Positions 28,418 through 37,524 of a stretch of DNA of 46,594 nucleotides are shown piece after piece; positions within the stretch are counted from its first letter, which is position 1; the number at the start of each line of letters is the position of its first letter. The translations under genes and the position numbers were made by a program. Source of the stretch: Flavobacteriales bacterium (GTDB lineage: Bacteria > Bacteroidota > Bacteroidia > JACJYZ01); the NCBI GenBank assembly GCA_020435415.1, contig JAGQZQ010000014.1, positions 1 to 46,594 of the forward strand, read 5' to 3'. Under the pieces are notes generated by a model. It was given only the letters and a program-made list of their open reading frames with translations. It searched no databases and was not told the origin of the DNA.

Positions 28418-30370
28418 CTATCGTCCGCTTGCTGCCTTCGGCACATAGTCGTCCCTCAATACCCGGAATACGGTACGACGGTTTTTCTGGTGTGCTGCTT
28501 CTTTTTCATCTTCCGTTTCAAGCTTGGCTATTTCGGCATCGCTTACCAGAAGTTTCTTCTCGCCATAACCCACAGGCACCATGCGATCAGCAGGAATCCC
28601 TTTAGAGATCAGGTAGTCTACACATGATTTGGCACGGTTCTGCGACAGTTTCTGGTTGTATTTATCGCTACCGCGTGAGTCGGTGTGTGAAGAAAGTTCG
28701 ATAACGATCGTTGGGTTATCAATCAATACCTTGTAAAGGAAGTCCAGAGAATCCTTTGACTCCGGCCTTAGTTCATATTTATCCAGATCGTACAATACAT
28801 CGGGAAAACGAATCTCACCCACCTTGATGCTTTGGAGATAAAAGTCGTGGATCAGGTCCGTTGACTCGGTCAGGCCAACAGTGGTTTCAGTTCCGCTGTC
28901 TTTCAGATAATCCTTTTTGGTAGCAACCAGATCATAGGTCACGTTCTGGGCAATCTTAGTAAAGTAATGTCCTGCTGTATCGGTGTTGATCTGCATACTT
29001 TCGCCATTGGAACCGGTAATGCTAACGGTGGTGCTTGGCAATACCTGTTTGGAATCAACATCATAAGCCACACCCTGCAGGGTGAAGATCAATGGTGGCA
29101 ACCAGAACATATAGATATCATCACCACCTTTTCCGTTAACGCGGTTGGAAGTAAAGTATCCTCTCTCTGCTGTCTTCTCAATGATGATGGCAAAATCGTC
29201 ACCAGGACTGTTGATTGGCGACTTCATATTTTCGGGTTTGGTCCACTTACCTTCTTTCTGGTCTGACCAGAAAATATCCAGTCCACCCATACCGGCATGT
29301 CCATTAGACGCGAAGTACAGCTTTCCGTCTGCATGGATGAATGGGTACATTTCATCACCGGGGGTATTGATGGTGGGTCCGAGGTTCTCCGGATCAGACC
29401 ACACTTTGGTCTTTTTATCGTAGTTGCTTTTCCAGATATCCTTACCACCCTGGCCGCCGGCCATGTCAGAGGCAAAGTAAATGGTAAGTTCATCTTCGGT
29501 CAAGCTGGGGTGTCCTACAGTAGAGGAATCATTCCCGAAGGGAAGTTCAACCACATCTTCCCAACCTGTTCCTTTCTTTCTGGACTGGCATATTTTACAC
29601 ACCAACTGTTTGTCCTGCTCCGCTGTACAACGGGTGAAGGTCATCTCATTGGCTCTTTCATTCAGCCATGGGCTTCCGTCATTGGATTCGCCATTAGCAG
29701 TCCCGGGGATGAGCGTTGGTTCACTCCATTTACCATTGCGATCACGCTTGGTTTCGTAGAGGTCGCTGAAACTTTCACCTGTCCATTCATCCACTCCTTT
29801 TCCCGTTGAGCTGGGGCGGGTGGATGTGAAATACAATATGGAGTAGTCCTTCTTGGCGTATGCCGGTGAAAAGTCGGATTGAGGGCTATTGATCAGCGCC
29901 ATGTTCTCCACCTTATATCTTGTGGGATTGTCTTTCCAGTCCTGTGCATTCTTACAGGCCTCCACTCCTGCTTCGCCGCGGGAATCATCGGGAACCAGCT
30001 TTTTATACTTCTCATATTCCACAATGGCTTCCTCATACTTCTCATTGATCTTTTTCATATCAGCGAGGTAGAGTTGCGCAATGGGGTCCTTATATTTTGC
30101 TTTGATCGCCTTATCATACCAAATCTCCGCTTGCTTCGTATCATTGATATAACGATAGCATTCTGCGGTCTTAAAGAGTATCTCAGCTTTCTTTACAGGC
30201 TTTTTCTCCTTGGCATAAGCCTTCTTGAATGGATCTATGGCTGCCGAGTATTGGTAATTATTGAATTTGGCATTGGCATCATCCAGGAAATCCTTTTGCG
30301 CAAAGGACGACAGACTGCAAATGGCCAGGAAAAATACCGTACCTAGAAAGCGTGCAAGATTGGAGATCAT
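28418..30370 (-). CDS. PorE-like envelope protein (TPR, PD40 propeller, CRD, OmpA)
   Basis: From ATG 30370 the product is 650 residues; 31 upstream codons are open but lack sense as a leader. The signal peptide MISNLARFLGTVFFLAICSLSSFAQ is followed by two to three TPRs (to about 125). A PD40/WD40-like beta-propeller comes next, with repeated LYFAS and GGxDIW motifs (about 150-425). Then come a carboxypeptidase-regulatory-like Ig domain (about 430-510) and a C-terminal OmpA domain. The peptidoglycan-binding pattern SSHTDSRGSDKYNQKLSQNRA is intact. This four-part order is that of PorE, the periplasmic protein that tethers the T9SS PorK/N ring to peptidoglycan. Bacteroidota encode several paralogues with this layout, so direct T9SS membership is not proven. 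It appears monocistronic. Confidence 0.88.
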   Translation of the reverse strand: MISNLARFLGTVFFLAICSLSSFAQKDFLDDANAKFNNYQYSAAIDPFKKAYAKEKKPVKKAEILFKTAECYRYINDTKQAEIWYDKAIKAKYKDPIAQLYLADMKKINEKYEEAIVEYEKYKKLVPDDSRGEAGVEACKNAQDWKDNPTRYKVENMALINSPQSDFSPAYAKKDYSILYFTSTRPSSTGKGVDEWTGESFSDLYETKRDRNGKWSEPTLIPGTANGESNDGSPWLNERANEMTFTRCTAEQDKQLVCKICQSRKKGTGWEDVVELPFGNDSSTVGHPSLTEDELTIYFASDMAGGQGGKDIWKSNYDKKTKVWSDPENLGPTINTPGDEMYPFIHADGKLYFASNGHAGMGGLDIFWSDQKEGKWTKPENMKSPINSPGDDFAIIIEKTAERGYFTSNRVNGKGGDDIYMFWLPPLIFTLQGVAYDVDSKQVLPSTTVSITGSNGESMQINTDTAGHYFTKIAQNVTYDLVATKKDYLKDSGTETTVGLTESTDLIHDFYLQSIKVGEIRFPDVLYDLDKYELRPESKDSLDFLYKVLIDNPTIVIELSSHTDSRGSDKYNQKLSQNRAKSCVDYLISKGIPADRMVPVGYGEKKLLVSDAEIAKLETEDEKEAAHQKNRRTVFRVLRDDYVPKAASGR

Positions 30371-30612
30371 AGATTTCGTTTTGGATAAGACTGTGCGCTC
30401 TTGGTCACCATTGACCGCCGCTAAATAAATAATTATTTTCAAATAATACAAGCCGATTGCCATGCAACAGCCGGTCGTAATTACTGAATGACAGGCTTTT
30501 CGAATCCATACCGATTGGGTTGTCTTTCACCAATCAGCCAACGATCATCAAGCTGTTTACATGGCCTTGACTCAGGAGTAAATGAATTCCGAAATATTTC
30601 GAGTCGAACATC

Positions 30613-30639
30613 AAAAAAAGGGGCGATTGCCCCTTTTTT
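30613..30639 (-). terminator. rho-independent terminator after glnN
   Basis: The stem GGGGC/GCCCC is extended by an A6/T6 pairing around a GATT loop, with a T run on the minus strand. It begins about 9 bases past the glnN stop. It has a T run on both strands, but no gene enters from the left on the plus strand. Confidence 0.9.
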
Positions 30640-30647
30640 ATCCATGT

Positions 30648-32846
30648 TTATCTTGAGAACAGCAACTCCCGGTATTTCGGAAGCGGCCATATCTCATCAT
30701 CAATCACCAATTCAAGTTTATCCACATTGTAACGGATCACCTCAAAATACTTTTTCACATCGTGGCAATAGGCCACTGCTTTCTTTCTGGCATCTGTAAT
30801 CGCGTTGGCTTTTTTCCGCGCCTCGAGCATTTCGTTTGCCCCATTTGTGATCGCCGCAACATGTTCAGAGATGGTCTTAATGGTATCCAACGGAATCTTT
30901 GCTGCCTTATCATACTCCGCTTTGGTAAGAACCTCTTTCAATCCTCTGACATTTTCCAGCAGTACATTTTGATAGCGGATAGCAGTAGGCACAATGTGAT
31001 TGATCGCCAGATCCCCCATCACCCTCGATTCAATCTGAATCTTCTTGGTATATGTTTCCAGTTGGATTTCATAGCGGGCATGCAATTCCCGTTCCGTGTA
31101 AATATCGTTTCTACTGAAGAACTCGGCCGCCTCTTTGGTGATCATTGCATCCAGTGCTTCCGGAGTGGTCTTGACATTTGAAAGACCCCGTTTGGCAGCT
31201 TCCTTCACCCACGCATCACCGTAACCATTTCCTTCGAAACGAATGTTCTTGGAGTCGATGATGTATTGACGAAGCACCCTTAAAATGGCCACATCTTTCT
31301 TTGCACCTTTCTTAATGTGCTTATCCACCTCCACTTTGAACTTCTTCAGCTGATCGGCCATGATCGCATTCATGATCGTCATTGCGGATGCGCAGTTGGC
31401 CGAAGACCCTACTGCCCTCAGTTCAAACTTATTTCCGGTAAAGGCGAAAGGAGATGTCCTGTTACGGTCTGTATTATCCTTAAGAATCTCCGGAATTTTT
31501 CCGATATCCAACTTAAGAGCCGTTTTATCATCGGGAGATAAATTTCCCTTCCCTACTCTTTCAACAAGGTCATCCAACACGTTGGTTAACTGCGAGCCGA
31601 TAAAGATGGAAATGATTGCAGGTGGCGCTTCATTGGCTCCCAGCCGATGGTCGTTTCCGGCGGATGCGATACAGGCACGAAGCAAATCGGCATGCTGATG
31701 AACCGCCATAATGGTATTCACAAAAAAGGTCAGAAACTGAAGGTTTGTCTTTGGTGTAGAACCGGGACTCAACAGGTTTTTACCTGTACTTGTGGCCAGC
31801 GACCAGTTGTTATGCTTTCCGGAACCATTGACACCGGCATACGGTTTCTCATGCAACAGCACCCGGAAATTATGACGACGCGCGGTTTTCTCCATCACAT
31901 CCATGAGGAGTTGGTTATGATCCACGGCCAGGTTACATTCCTCAAATACCGGCGCGCACTCAAACTGGTTGGGCGCAACCTCATTGTGACGTGTTTTCAC
32001 CGGTATACCCAACATCAGACATTCCGCTTCAAAGTCTCTCATAAAAGCACCCACCCGGTCGGGAATTGAGCCGAAATAGTGATCTTCCAATTGCTGATCC
32101 TTTGCGGATGCGTGCCCGAAGAGGGTTCTTCCTGTCAAAGCAAGATCCTGACGTGCCGCATATAGTGCCGAGTCCACGAGGAAGTATTCCTGTTCCCAGC
32201 CCAGGGTAGCAGTTACCTTGGTAACATTCTTGTCGAAATACTGACAAACAGCCGTTGCAGCTTCATCCACTTTATGAAGTGCCCTGAGCAATGGCGTCTT
32301 ATAGTCCAGCGCATCACCTGTATATGATACGAATATCGTTGGGATGCAAAGTGTTTTACCAATAATAAAGGCCGGAGATGTCGGATCCCACGCTGTATAT
32401 CCACGGGCTTCAAACGTATTTCTCAATCCACCGCTTGGAAAACTGGAAGCATCCGGCTCCTGTTGCACCAGTTGGTTGCCACCGAAGGATTCAAAAGCCC
32501 GTCCGTCAGAGGTAGGTTCAAAAAACGCATCATGTTTTTCAGCAGTAGAACCGGTTAATGGCTGAAACCAGTGTGTATAATGGGTCGCACCGCGCTCAAT
32601 AGCCCAGGCCTTCATTGATGATGCCACCTGATCGGCAATCTTCCTGCTAAGCCTTTCCCCGCGTTGAACGGCATTCCGTACATCACTGAAAGCATCATCC
32701 GGCAAATACTCACGCATGGCATCAATTCCGAACACTTTACTTCCATAATACGTTGAAACAGATCCTTGAACTCCATTGGGTACAGATGGCACCCTGTTGA
32801 TCACGCTATCAAGGGCTTCAAATCTGAAACTGGCTGCTGTAGACAT
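30648..32846 (-). CDS. glnN: glutamine synthetase type III
   Basis: The 732-residue product is far longer than type I enzymes (about 470) and matches type III. The start (FGIDAMREYLP), GATHYTHWFQPLTGSTAEKHDAFF near 86-109 and KTRHNEVAPNQFECAPVF are family signatures. GVNGSGKHNNWSLAT near 341-355 holds ATP/glutamate-binding residues. The enzyme makes glutamine from glutamate, ammonia and ATP, and type III forms dodecamers. The C-terminal 150 residues are mostly helical. It is monocistronic with a consensus promoter and its own terminator, and no GlnB or Amt gene is nearby. Confidence 0.97.
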   Translation of the reverse strand: MSTAASFRFEALDSVINRVPSVPNGVQGSVSTYYGSKVFGIDAMREYLPDDAFSDVRNAVQRGERLSRKIADQVASSMKAWAIERGATHYTHWFQPLTGSTAEKHDAFFEPTSDGRAFESFGGNQLVQQEPDASSFPSGGLRNTFEARGYTAWDPTSPAFIIGKTLCIPTIFVSYTGDALDYKTPLLRALHKVDEAATAVCQYFDKNVTKVTATLGWEQEYFLVDSALYAARQDLALTGRTLFGHASAKDQQLEDHYFGSIPDRVGAFMRDFEAECLMLGIPVKTRHNEVAPNQFECAPVFEECNLAVDHNQLLMDVMEKTARRHNFRVLLHEKPYAGVNGSGKHNNWSLATSTGKNLLSPGSTPKTNLQFLTFFVNTIMAVHQHADLLRACIASAGNDHRLGANEAPPAIISIFIGSQLTNVLDDLVERVGKGNLSPDDKTALKLDIGKIPEILKDNTDRNRTSPFAFTGNKFELRAVGSSANCASAMTIMNAIMADQLKKFKVEVDKHIKKGAKKDVAILRVLRQYIIDSKNIRFEGNGYGDAWVKEAAKRGLSNVKTTPEALDAMITKEAAEFFSRNDIYTERELHARYEIQLETYTKKIQIESRVMGDLAINHIVPTAIRYQNVLLENVRGLKEVLTKAEYDKAAKIPLDTIKTISEHVAAITNGANEMLEARKKANAITDARKKAVAYCHDVKKYFEVIRYNVDKLELVIDDEIWPLPKYRELLFSR

Positions 32847-32878
32847 ATAAATAGCTGTTATTAGGTGTTAATGTGACG

Positions 32879-32909
32879 CAAAGGTATTCCATTTCAGGGG
32901 TCAAGTCAA
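32879..32909 (-). promoter_or_regulatory. promoter of glnN
   Basis: TTG (32907-32909, within TTTG), a 20-base spacer and TACCTTTG (32879-32886) on the minus strand match the Bacteroidota consensus. The ATG is 32 bases downstream of the -7 element. Confidence 0.75.
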
Positions 32910-32991
32910 ATATTTTACACTTTTTTTGAGATTACCCCCCTAAATTTTTACACACTCCATCCATTTTTTTATTTTATCCAAGATTTCATGC

Positions 32992-33014
32992 AAAAAAAAG
33001 ACCCTAACGGGTCT
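32992..33014 (-). terminator. rho-independent terminator after the Ca2+/Na+ antiporter gene
   Basis: A 6-bp stem AGACCC/GGGTCT with a 4-base loop is followed on the minus strand by seven T residues. It lies about 28 bases past the antiporter stop. Confidence 0.85.
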
Positions 33015-33041
33015 GAATTTTAAAAAAGATCAACTCCGTTT

Positions 33042-33971
33042 CTAAAACAAGAGAATCATATAAACCGCATAGGCTGCAATCAACACCAACCCCGCAAGAC
33101 GTTCAATCCTGAATCGGAATATCATCATGGGAAGGATGACAGCACTTGTTCCCAACATCCAGAACACATCGGAACGCATGACCTCTTCCGCTACCGGGAT
33201 TTCTGCGAAAAGTGAAGTCGTTCCAAGTATGGCGAGGAGGTTAAAAATATTCGACCCGATAAGATTACCCACGGTGATATCCGTCTCACGCCGAAAGGAA
33301 GCCATCACAGACGTGACCAGTTCCGGAACACTTGTACCAAACGCGATCATTGAGACCGCAATAATCCTTTCAGACACGCCAAGCTTGGTGGCAATGTTCA
33401 CCGCACCGCCAATCATCCAATCGGCACCAAATGCCAGACCCACACCACCAGCGACGATAAGCGTAATACTTTTCCAAACGGACATGTACTTTTTTACACC
33501 TTCATTATCGCCCTTTTGTTTTTCTTCACGCCTGGATTTCATCACCAGCCAGATCATAAAACTGATCAACACCACAAGGAAAACCATTCCTTCCCACATT
33601 TCCAGAATGCCATTCCATGCGAAAACGGTAAAAAGCAAACTGGCAATCATCATCATGGGCCAGTCAATTCTAACCGAAGAACGATTGACTGCAACGGGAA
33701 AGATTAGCGCGGTGATTCCAAGAATAAGGGCAATGTTGGCAATGTTTGAACCCACTACATTCCCTATTGCAATATCCGGATGACCATTCAATGCAGCCTG
33801 TATACTCACGATAAGCTCGGGCGCCGAAGTGCCCATGGATACCACGGTCATACCCACCACCAGGGTGGATATTTTAAGGCGCAGTGCAATAGCAACCGCA
33901 CCTTTAACAAGTAACTCGCCCGCCACAACCAACGTGGCAAGTCCACCAATAAGTAACAGGTAATTATTCAC
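33042..33971 (-). CDS. CaCA-family calcium/sodium antiporter (YrbG-like)
   Basis: The 309-residue membrane protein has about ten transmembrane helices and two inverted alpha repeats. The first is GTSAPELIVS with GNVVGSNIANIALILG (about 48-86). The second is GTSVPELVTS with GNLIGSNIFNLLAILG (about 212-250). These Glu- and Asn-bearing segments line the ion sites of CaCA exchangers, which expel Ca2+ in return for Na+ or H+. Between the halves lies a charged cytosolic loop (KSRREEKQKGDNEG). It is preceded by tatA on the same strand with a 110-base gap and ends at its own terminator. Confidence 0.94.
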   Translation of the reverse strand: MNNYLLLIGGLATLVVAGELLVKGAVAIALRLKISTLVVGMTVVSMGTSAPELIVSIQAALNGHPDIAIGNVVGSNIANIALILGITALIFPVAVNRSSVRIDWPMMMIASLLFTVFAWNGILEMWEGMVFLVVLISFMIWLVMKSRREEKQKGDNEGVKKYMSVWKSITLIVAGGVGLAFGADWMIGGAVNIATKLGVSERIIAVSMIAFGTSVPELVTSVMASFRRETDITVGNLIGSNIFNLLAILGTTSLFAEIPVAEEVMRSDVFWMLGTSAVILPMMIFRFRIERLAGLVLIAAYAVYMILLF

Positions 33972-34066
33972 GGTCTGACCGGATGGGTTAAAGAATGCAG
34001 GTAAAGTTAATCCGGGAACCGAAGATAGGGATGTCTTTCTTCTTTAAAAATTTTCTCTTGTACTAT

Positions 34067-34079
34067 AGGACTAGGTCCT
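34067..34079. promoter_or_regulatory. short hairpin downstream of tatA
   Basis: AGGAC and GTCCT enclose a 3-base loop just 3 bases after the tatA stop. On the minus strand a run of T residues (AAAATTTTTAAAG) occurs only some 20 bases later. It may be a weak terminator or an RNA 3' end. Confidence 0.35.
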
Positions 34080-34081
34080 GA

Positions 34082-34324
34082 TCAGTTGGACGATGACGCG
34101 GATGGTTCATCATTCTTTCTGGCATCGTCCTTCTTTTTGTCCTGATCGATGTTTGTACTTTGCTGGATCTCCCGCTGAATATCATTCGCCGCATTCTTGA
34201 ATTCACGCATGCCCTTACCAAGGCCACGAGCCAGTTCAGGTATTCGTTTTGCACCAAAGAACAACAGGATCACCAACATGATGACGACAATCTCTCCTCC
34301 TCCGAGATTAAAAAAAAGCAGCAT
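34082..34324 (-). CDS. tatA: twin-arginine translocase subunit TatA/TatE
   Basis: The 80-residue product has the TatA layout: a short periplasmic start, one transmembrane helix (about 9-24, GEIVVIMLVILLFFGA), the hinge KRIPELARGLGKGMREF, an amphipathic helix, and a charged disordered tail. TatA forms the protein-conducting part of the Tat pathway for folded proteins. It begins 8 bases after the secDF stop, linking the Sec and Tat export genes in one transcript. No tatC is in the window. Confidence 0.93.
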   Translation of the reverse strand: MLLFFNLGGGEIVVIMLVILLFFGAKRIPELARGLGKGMREFKNAANDIQREIQQSTNIDQDKKKDDARKNDEPSASSSN

Positions 34325-34332
34325 ACTGTCTA

Positions 34333-37329
34333 CTACTTAGTGTCTTCCTTTTTTGGCTTTACCAAATCCACTACAATAGGAGTGGCAATACAAATTGACG
34401 AATAGGTACCCACAATCACACCGATAAGAAGTGCAAACGAGAATCCGCGAATCACTTCACCACCTAAGATAAAGATAGAGATCAACACCAGGAATACCGT
34501 CACCGATGTATTGATGGTTCGCCCAAGTGTACTGTTCAAGGCCATATTAATAACTTCCGGCATTTCTTTGCGCTTATGCTCCGCGAGATATTCACGGATA
34601 CGGTCAAACACAACCACCGTATCGTTAATGGAATAACCGATCACCGTAAGCGTAGCAGCAATGAATGCCTGGTTCACTTCCATGGAGAAAGGCACAATGG
34701 CATCCAGTAAGGAGAATGCTCCGAGTACAAAAAGTATATCGTGTGCCAATGCAGCAAGTGCTCCCAGACCGAATTGCCATTTCTTAAACCGGATCAGGAT
34801 ATACAGGAAGATAATGAATAGCGAAAATGTAAGCGCCCATACCGCATTCTGCTTGATATCATCCGCAATCGTTGCCTCAACCTTATTAGAGCTTTCGATA
34901 CTCCAGTTGGGCTGAATGGAATTCAATCCCTCCTCAAGTGCCGTCTGCACCTGATTATCTACCTCCTGGCCATCCTGATCAATCATATAATTGGTGGTGA
35001 TACGCAGCTGGTTTGACCCTCCATAGGTTTTAACCTCGGGAATGGATCCGCCAAACGGTACTTTCAGAATGTTACCAACTTCCGAAGCATTAACCGGTTT
35101 ATCGAAGCTAACCACATAAGACCTTCCACCCACAAAATCGATCCCCAGATTGAGTCCCTTTGTAGCCAGTGAGAAGATACCAACAGCGATAACGGCCCCA
35201 GAGATGGCATAATACAGTTTCCGCTTCCCAACAAAATTGATACTCAAATTACTGAACAGGCTCTTGGTAGCTTTCGTATAAAACGTAATCTTTTGTTCCT
35301 TGTCCATCATCCACAAGAAAACCAGTCTTGTAATAAATATGGCAGAGAACAATGAGGTAAGAATACCAATGATGAGCGTAGTTGCAAAGCCCTGAACCGG
35401 ACCGCTACCGAAAGTGAATAGCACGATACCTGTCAGCATGGTGGTAACGTTCGCATCCACAATGGAAGAATATGCATTTTTATATCCGTCCTTCAGGGCC
35501 AGTCTCAACCCCTTACCCTGTGCCAATTCCTCACGCACCCGTTCATAGATAAGTACGTTCGCATCCACGGCCATACCGATGGTCAGCACGATACCCGCAA
35601 CACCTGGCAGGGTCAGAACCGCACCCAGTGATGCAAGCACACCCATGATAAAGAAGATGTTGGCAAGAAGTGCGATGTTGGAAACCATCCCGGCACGTGA
35701 GTAATAGAACACCATGTACAACAGAACCAGCACCATCGCAATAGCGAAGGACTGGAAACCGTCACGAATGGCTTTATGACCGAGAGAGGGGCCCACCACT
35801 GCCTTTTCAACAATACGGGCTGGGGCTGGAAGCTTACCGGCTTTGAGTACGTTTGCAAGGTCTTCTGCTTCCTGAATGGAGAAACTTCCGGAAATCACGG
35901 ATATACCATTCCCGATCTCCTGTTTTACATAAGGATGAGAATAAACATAGTTATCCAGCACAACCGCAATGGAACGCTTCTGAGAACCTGATGATGCTTC
36001 TTTGGTGAGCTTCTTCCATGAGTTTGCTCCCTGAGCATTCATGATCATCAACACTTCCGCTTCAGCGCGGTTCTGACCGAATTCCTGACGGGCATCTACC
36101 ACCACATCACCGGAAAGCGCCGGACTACCATCCCTGTTGGTTACTTTAAGCGCAACCAGGGTCATCACAGCCTGTTTTTCTCCGACAGGTTTTACGTTCC
36201 AGGCAAACTTCACTTCCCTGGGCAGGAGATCACGCAATTCCTCCATATGCAGGTATTCATTCACCTTGGCAGTGTCCTTCACCTGCACATAACCGACAAT
36301 GGCGCCGGGAGCCAATCCGCCTTTTTCGTCCGTGGGCGGTTGCAATAATTCAAACAATGGGTTCTTCTGACTTAATGCATCAGTTTCAGCTTTATCCTCT
36401 AAGGATTTCGCCAATGAATCATTCTTCAGTGAATCAGGGACAGTCACCACTGTCCCGTCTGCTACAACTGAGGTGTCAGGATTCTGAGGCTCACTGAAGA
36501 AATCCGTCACATCATCTCCCGTACTCTTCGCCGTTGAGTCTGCCGGATCGCTCAATTGCATTTGGCGAAGACGGGTATTCACCTTATCCAGGTAAGGGTA
36601 AATCTCGCGGTTCTCAAACGTTTCCCAGAACTCCAACTGTGCCGTCTTCTGAAGAAGGTCTGTAACCCGCTTTGGATCTTTAATACCGGGGAGTTCAACA
36701 AGGATTCGTCCGGATGTTCCCAATCTCTGGATATTGGGTTGGGTAACACCGAATTTATCGATCCGGGTGCGAAGTATATTATAGGTACGATCAATGGCAT
36801 CTTCCGCTTCCTCACGGATCACGGCCAACACCTCTTCGTTTGTAGAGTTATAATTAACCTTGTCCTTCAGATCAAGGGTGGCATATACCGATGCAAGACG
36901 GGCATTGGGATCGATCTGTGCAAACGCTTTACCAAATAATGTCACAAAGTCCTCATCACTGCTTTTCTGCATTTCCTTAGCCTTATCGATGGCTTGAAGG
37001 AAAACAGGGTCATCACTGTTGTTGGCCATGTTAAGGATGAGATCCACCACGGACACTTCCATGGTCACGTTCATTCCGCCTTTCAAGTCAAGACCCAGGT
37101 TGATCTCGTTGTTTTGAACTTCCCTGAACGTATAGTTCTTAACACCGAGGTTGTATACCGGCTCCGTTGCAATTGAATCCAGATAATGGGTAACTTTTTC
37201 AGGAGATCCCTTGGCCCAGACTTCAGCGTCATTCCTTACCCCGTTGGCCACCCAGGTAAACGAAAGCTGGAACAGGCATACCAATGCGAACACTACCGTA
37301 AAAACCTGTATCGCTAACTTATTTTGCAT
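34333..37329 (-). CDS. secDF: fused protein translocase SecDF
   Basis: From ATG 37329 (MQNKLAIQVF) the product is 998 residues; the open frame extends 18 codons further, but those residues look non-coding. SecD comes first: TM1, a large periplasmic P1 domain, then GVAGIVLTIGMAVDANVLIYERVREEL (about 597-623). SecF follows from about 720, with LGIDFVGGRSYVVSF and YSINDTVVVFDRIREYLAEH. The fusion uses proton motive force to pull proteins out of SecYEG. The P1 domain contains a long acidic Ser/Asp-rich insert (about 245-330) that should be disordered. It has a consensus promoter and tatA follows. Confidence 0.97.
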   Translation of the reverse strand: MQNKLAIQVFTVVFALVCLFQLSFTWVANGVRNDAEVWAKGSPEKVTHYLDSIATEPVYNLGVKNYTFREVQNNEINLGLDLKGGMNVTMEVSVVDLILNMANNSDDPVFLQAIDKAKEMQKSSDEDFVTLFGKAFAQIDPNARLASVYATLDLKDKVNYNSTNEEVLAVIREEAEDAIDRTYNILRTRIDKFGVTQPNIQRLGTSGRILVELPGIKDPKRVTDLLQKTAQLEFWETFENREIYPYLDKVNTRLRQMQLSDPADSTAKSTGDDVTDFFSEPQNPDTSVVADGTVVTVPDSLKNDSLAKSLEDKAETDALSQKNPLFELLQPPTDEKGGLAPGAIVGYVQVKDTAKVNEYLHMEELRDLLPREVKFAWNVKPVGEKQAVMTLVALKVTNRDGSPALSGDVVVDARQEFGQNRAEAEVLMIMNAQGANSWKKLTKEASSGSQKRSIAVVLDNYVYSHPYVKQEIGNGISVISGSFSIQEAEDLANVLKAGKLPAPARIVEKAVVGPSLGHKAIRDGFQSFAIAMVLVLLYMVFYYSRAGMVSNIALLANIFFIMGVLASLGAVLTLPGVAGIVLTIGMAVDANVLIYERVREELAQGKGLRLALKDGYKNAYSSIVDANVTTMLTGIVLFTFGSGPVQGFATTLIIGILTSLFSAIFITRLVFLWMMDKEQKITFYTKATKSLFSNLSINFVGKRKLYYAISGAVIAVGIFSLATKGLNLGIDFVGGRSYVVSFDKPVNASEVGNILKVPFGGSIPEVKTYGGSNQLRITTNYMIDQDGQEVDNQVQTALEEGLNSIQPNWSIESSNKVEATIADDIKQNAVWALTFSLFIIFLYILIRFKKWQFGLGALAALAHDILFVLGAFSLLDAIVPFSMEVNQAFIAATLTVIGYSINDTVVVFDRIREYLAEHKRKEMPEVINMALNSTLGRTINTSVTVFLVLISIFILGGEVIRGFSFALLIGVIVGTYSSICIATPIVVDLVKPKKEDTK

Positions 37330-37352
37330 AATGAGAATTTTTTTCCGAGCGG

Positions 37353-37383
37353 CAAAGATAGAACAACAAACCATAAATACCAA
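37353..37383 (-). promoter_or_regulatory. promoter of secDF-tatA
   Basis: TTG (37381-37383), a 20-base spacer and TATCTTTG (37353-37360) on the minus strand. The -7 element is 23 bases upstream of ATG 37329, which also supports that start over the upstream one at 37383. Confidence 0.8.
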
Positions 37384-37524
37384 TGGGTTATCAGCAGTTG
37401 CAAAAGTTTAAAAAAAACGAGGCCGATGAGGTCTTAACAAATTGTAAACGGATCGGAAAATCATCGGCGGGACTTGCCTTACCGGATACATTTACCGTAA
37501 CTTAGCAGGTCAACCCAAGGCCAA

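Noticed and set aside
30464-30647. Small open frames between the PorE-like gene and glnN
   Set aside because: They cross the glnN terminator or run into glnN on the wrong frame; only a 12-nt palindrome (CGAAATATTTCG at 30590-30601) was noted and it is too short to interpret.
34333-37329. SecD-SecF fusion as a possible assembly error or novel fusion
   Set aside because: A single SecDF chain is usual in Bacteroidota; both halves are intact and in frame.
37330-37383. Eighteen-codon N-terminal extension of SecDF
   Set aside because: The stretch overlaps the predicted promoter -7 element and contains no conserved SecD residues; MQNKLAIQVF is a normal start.
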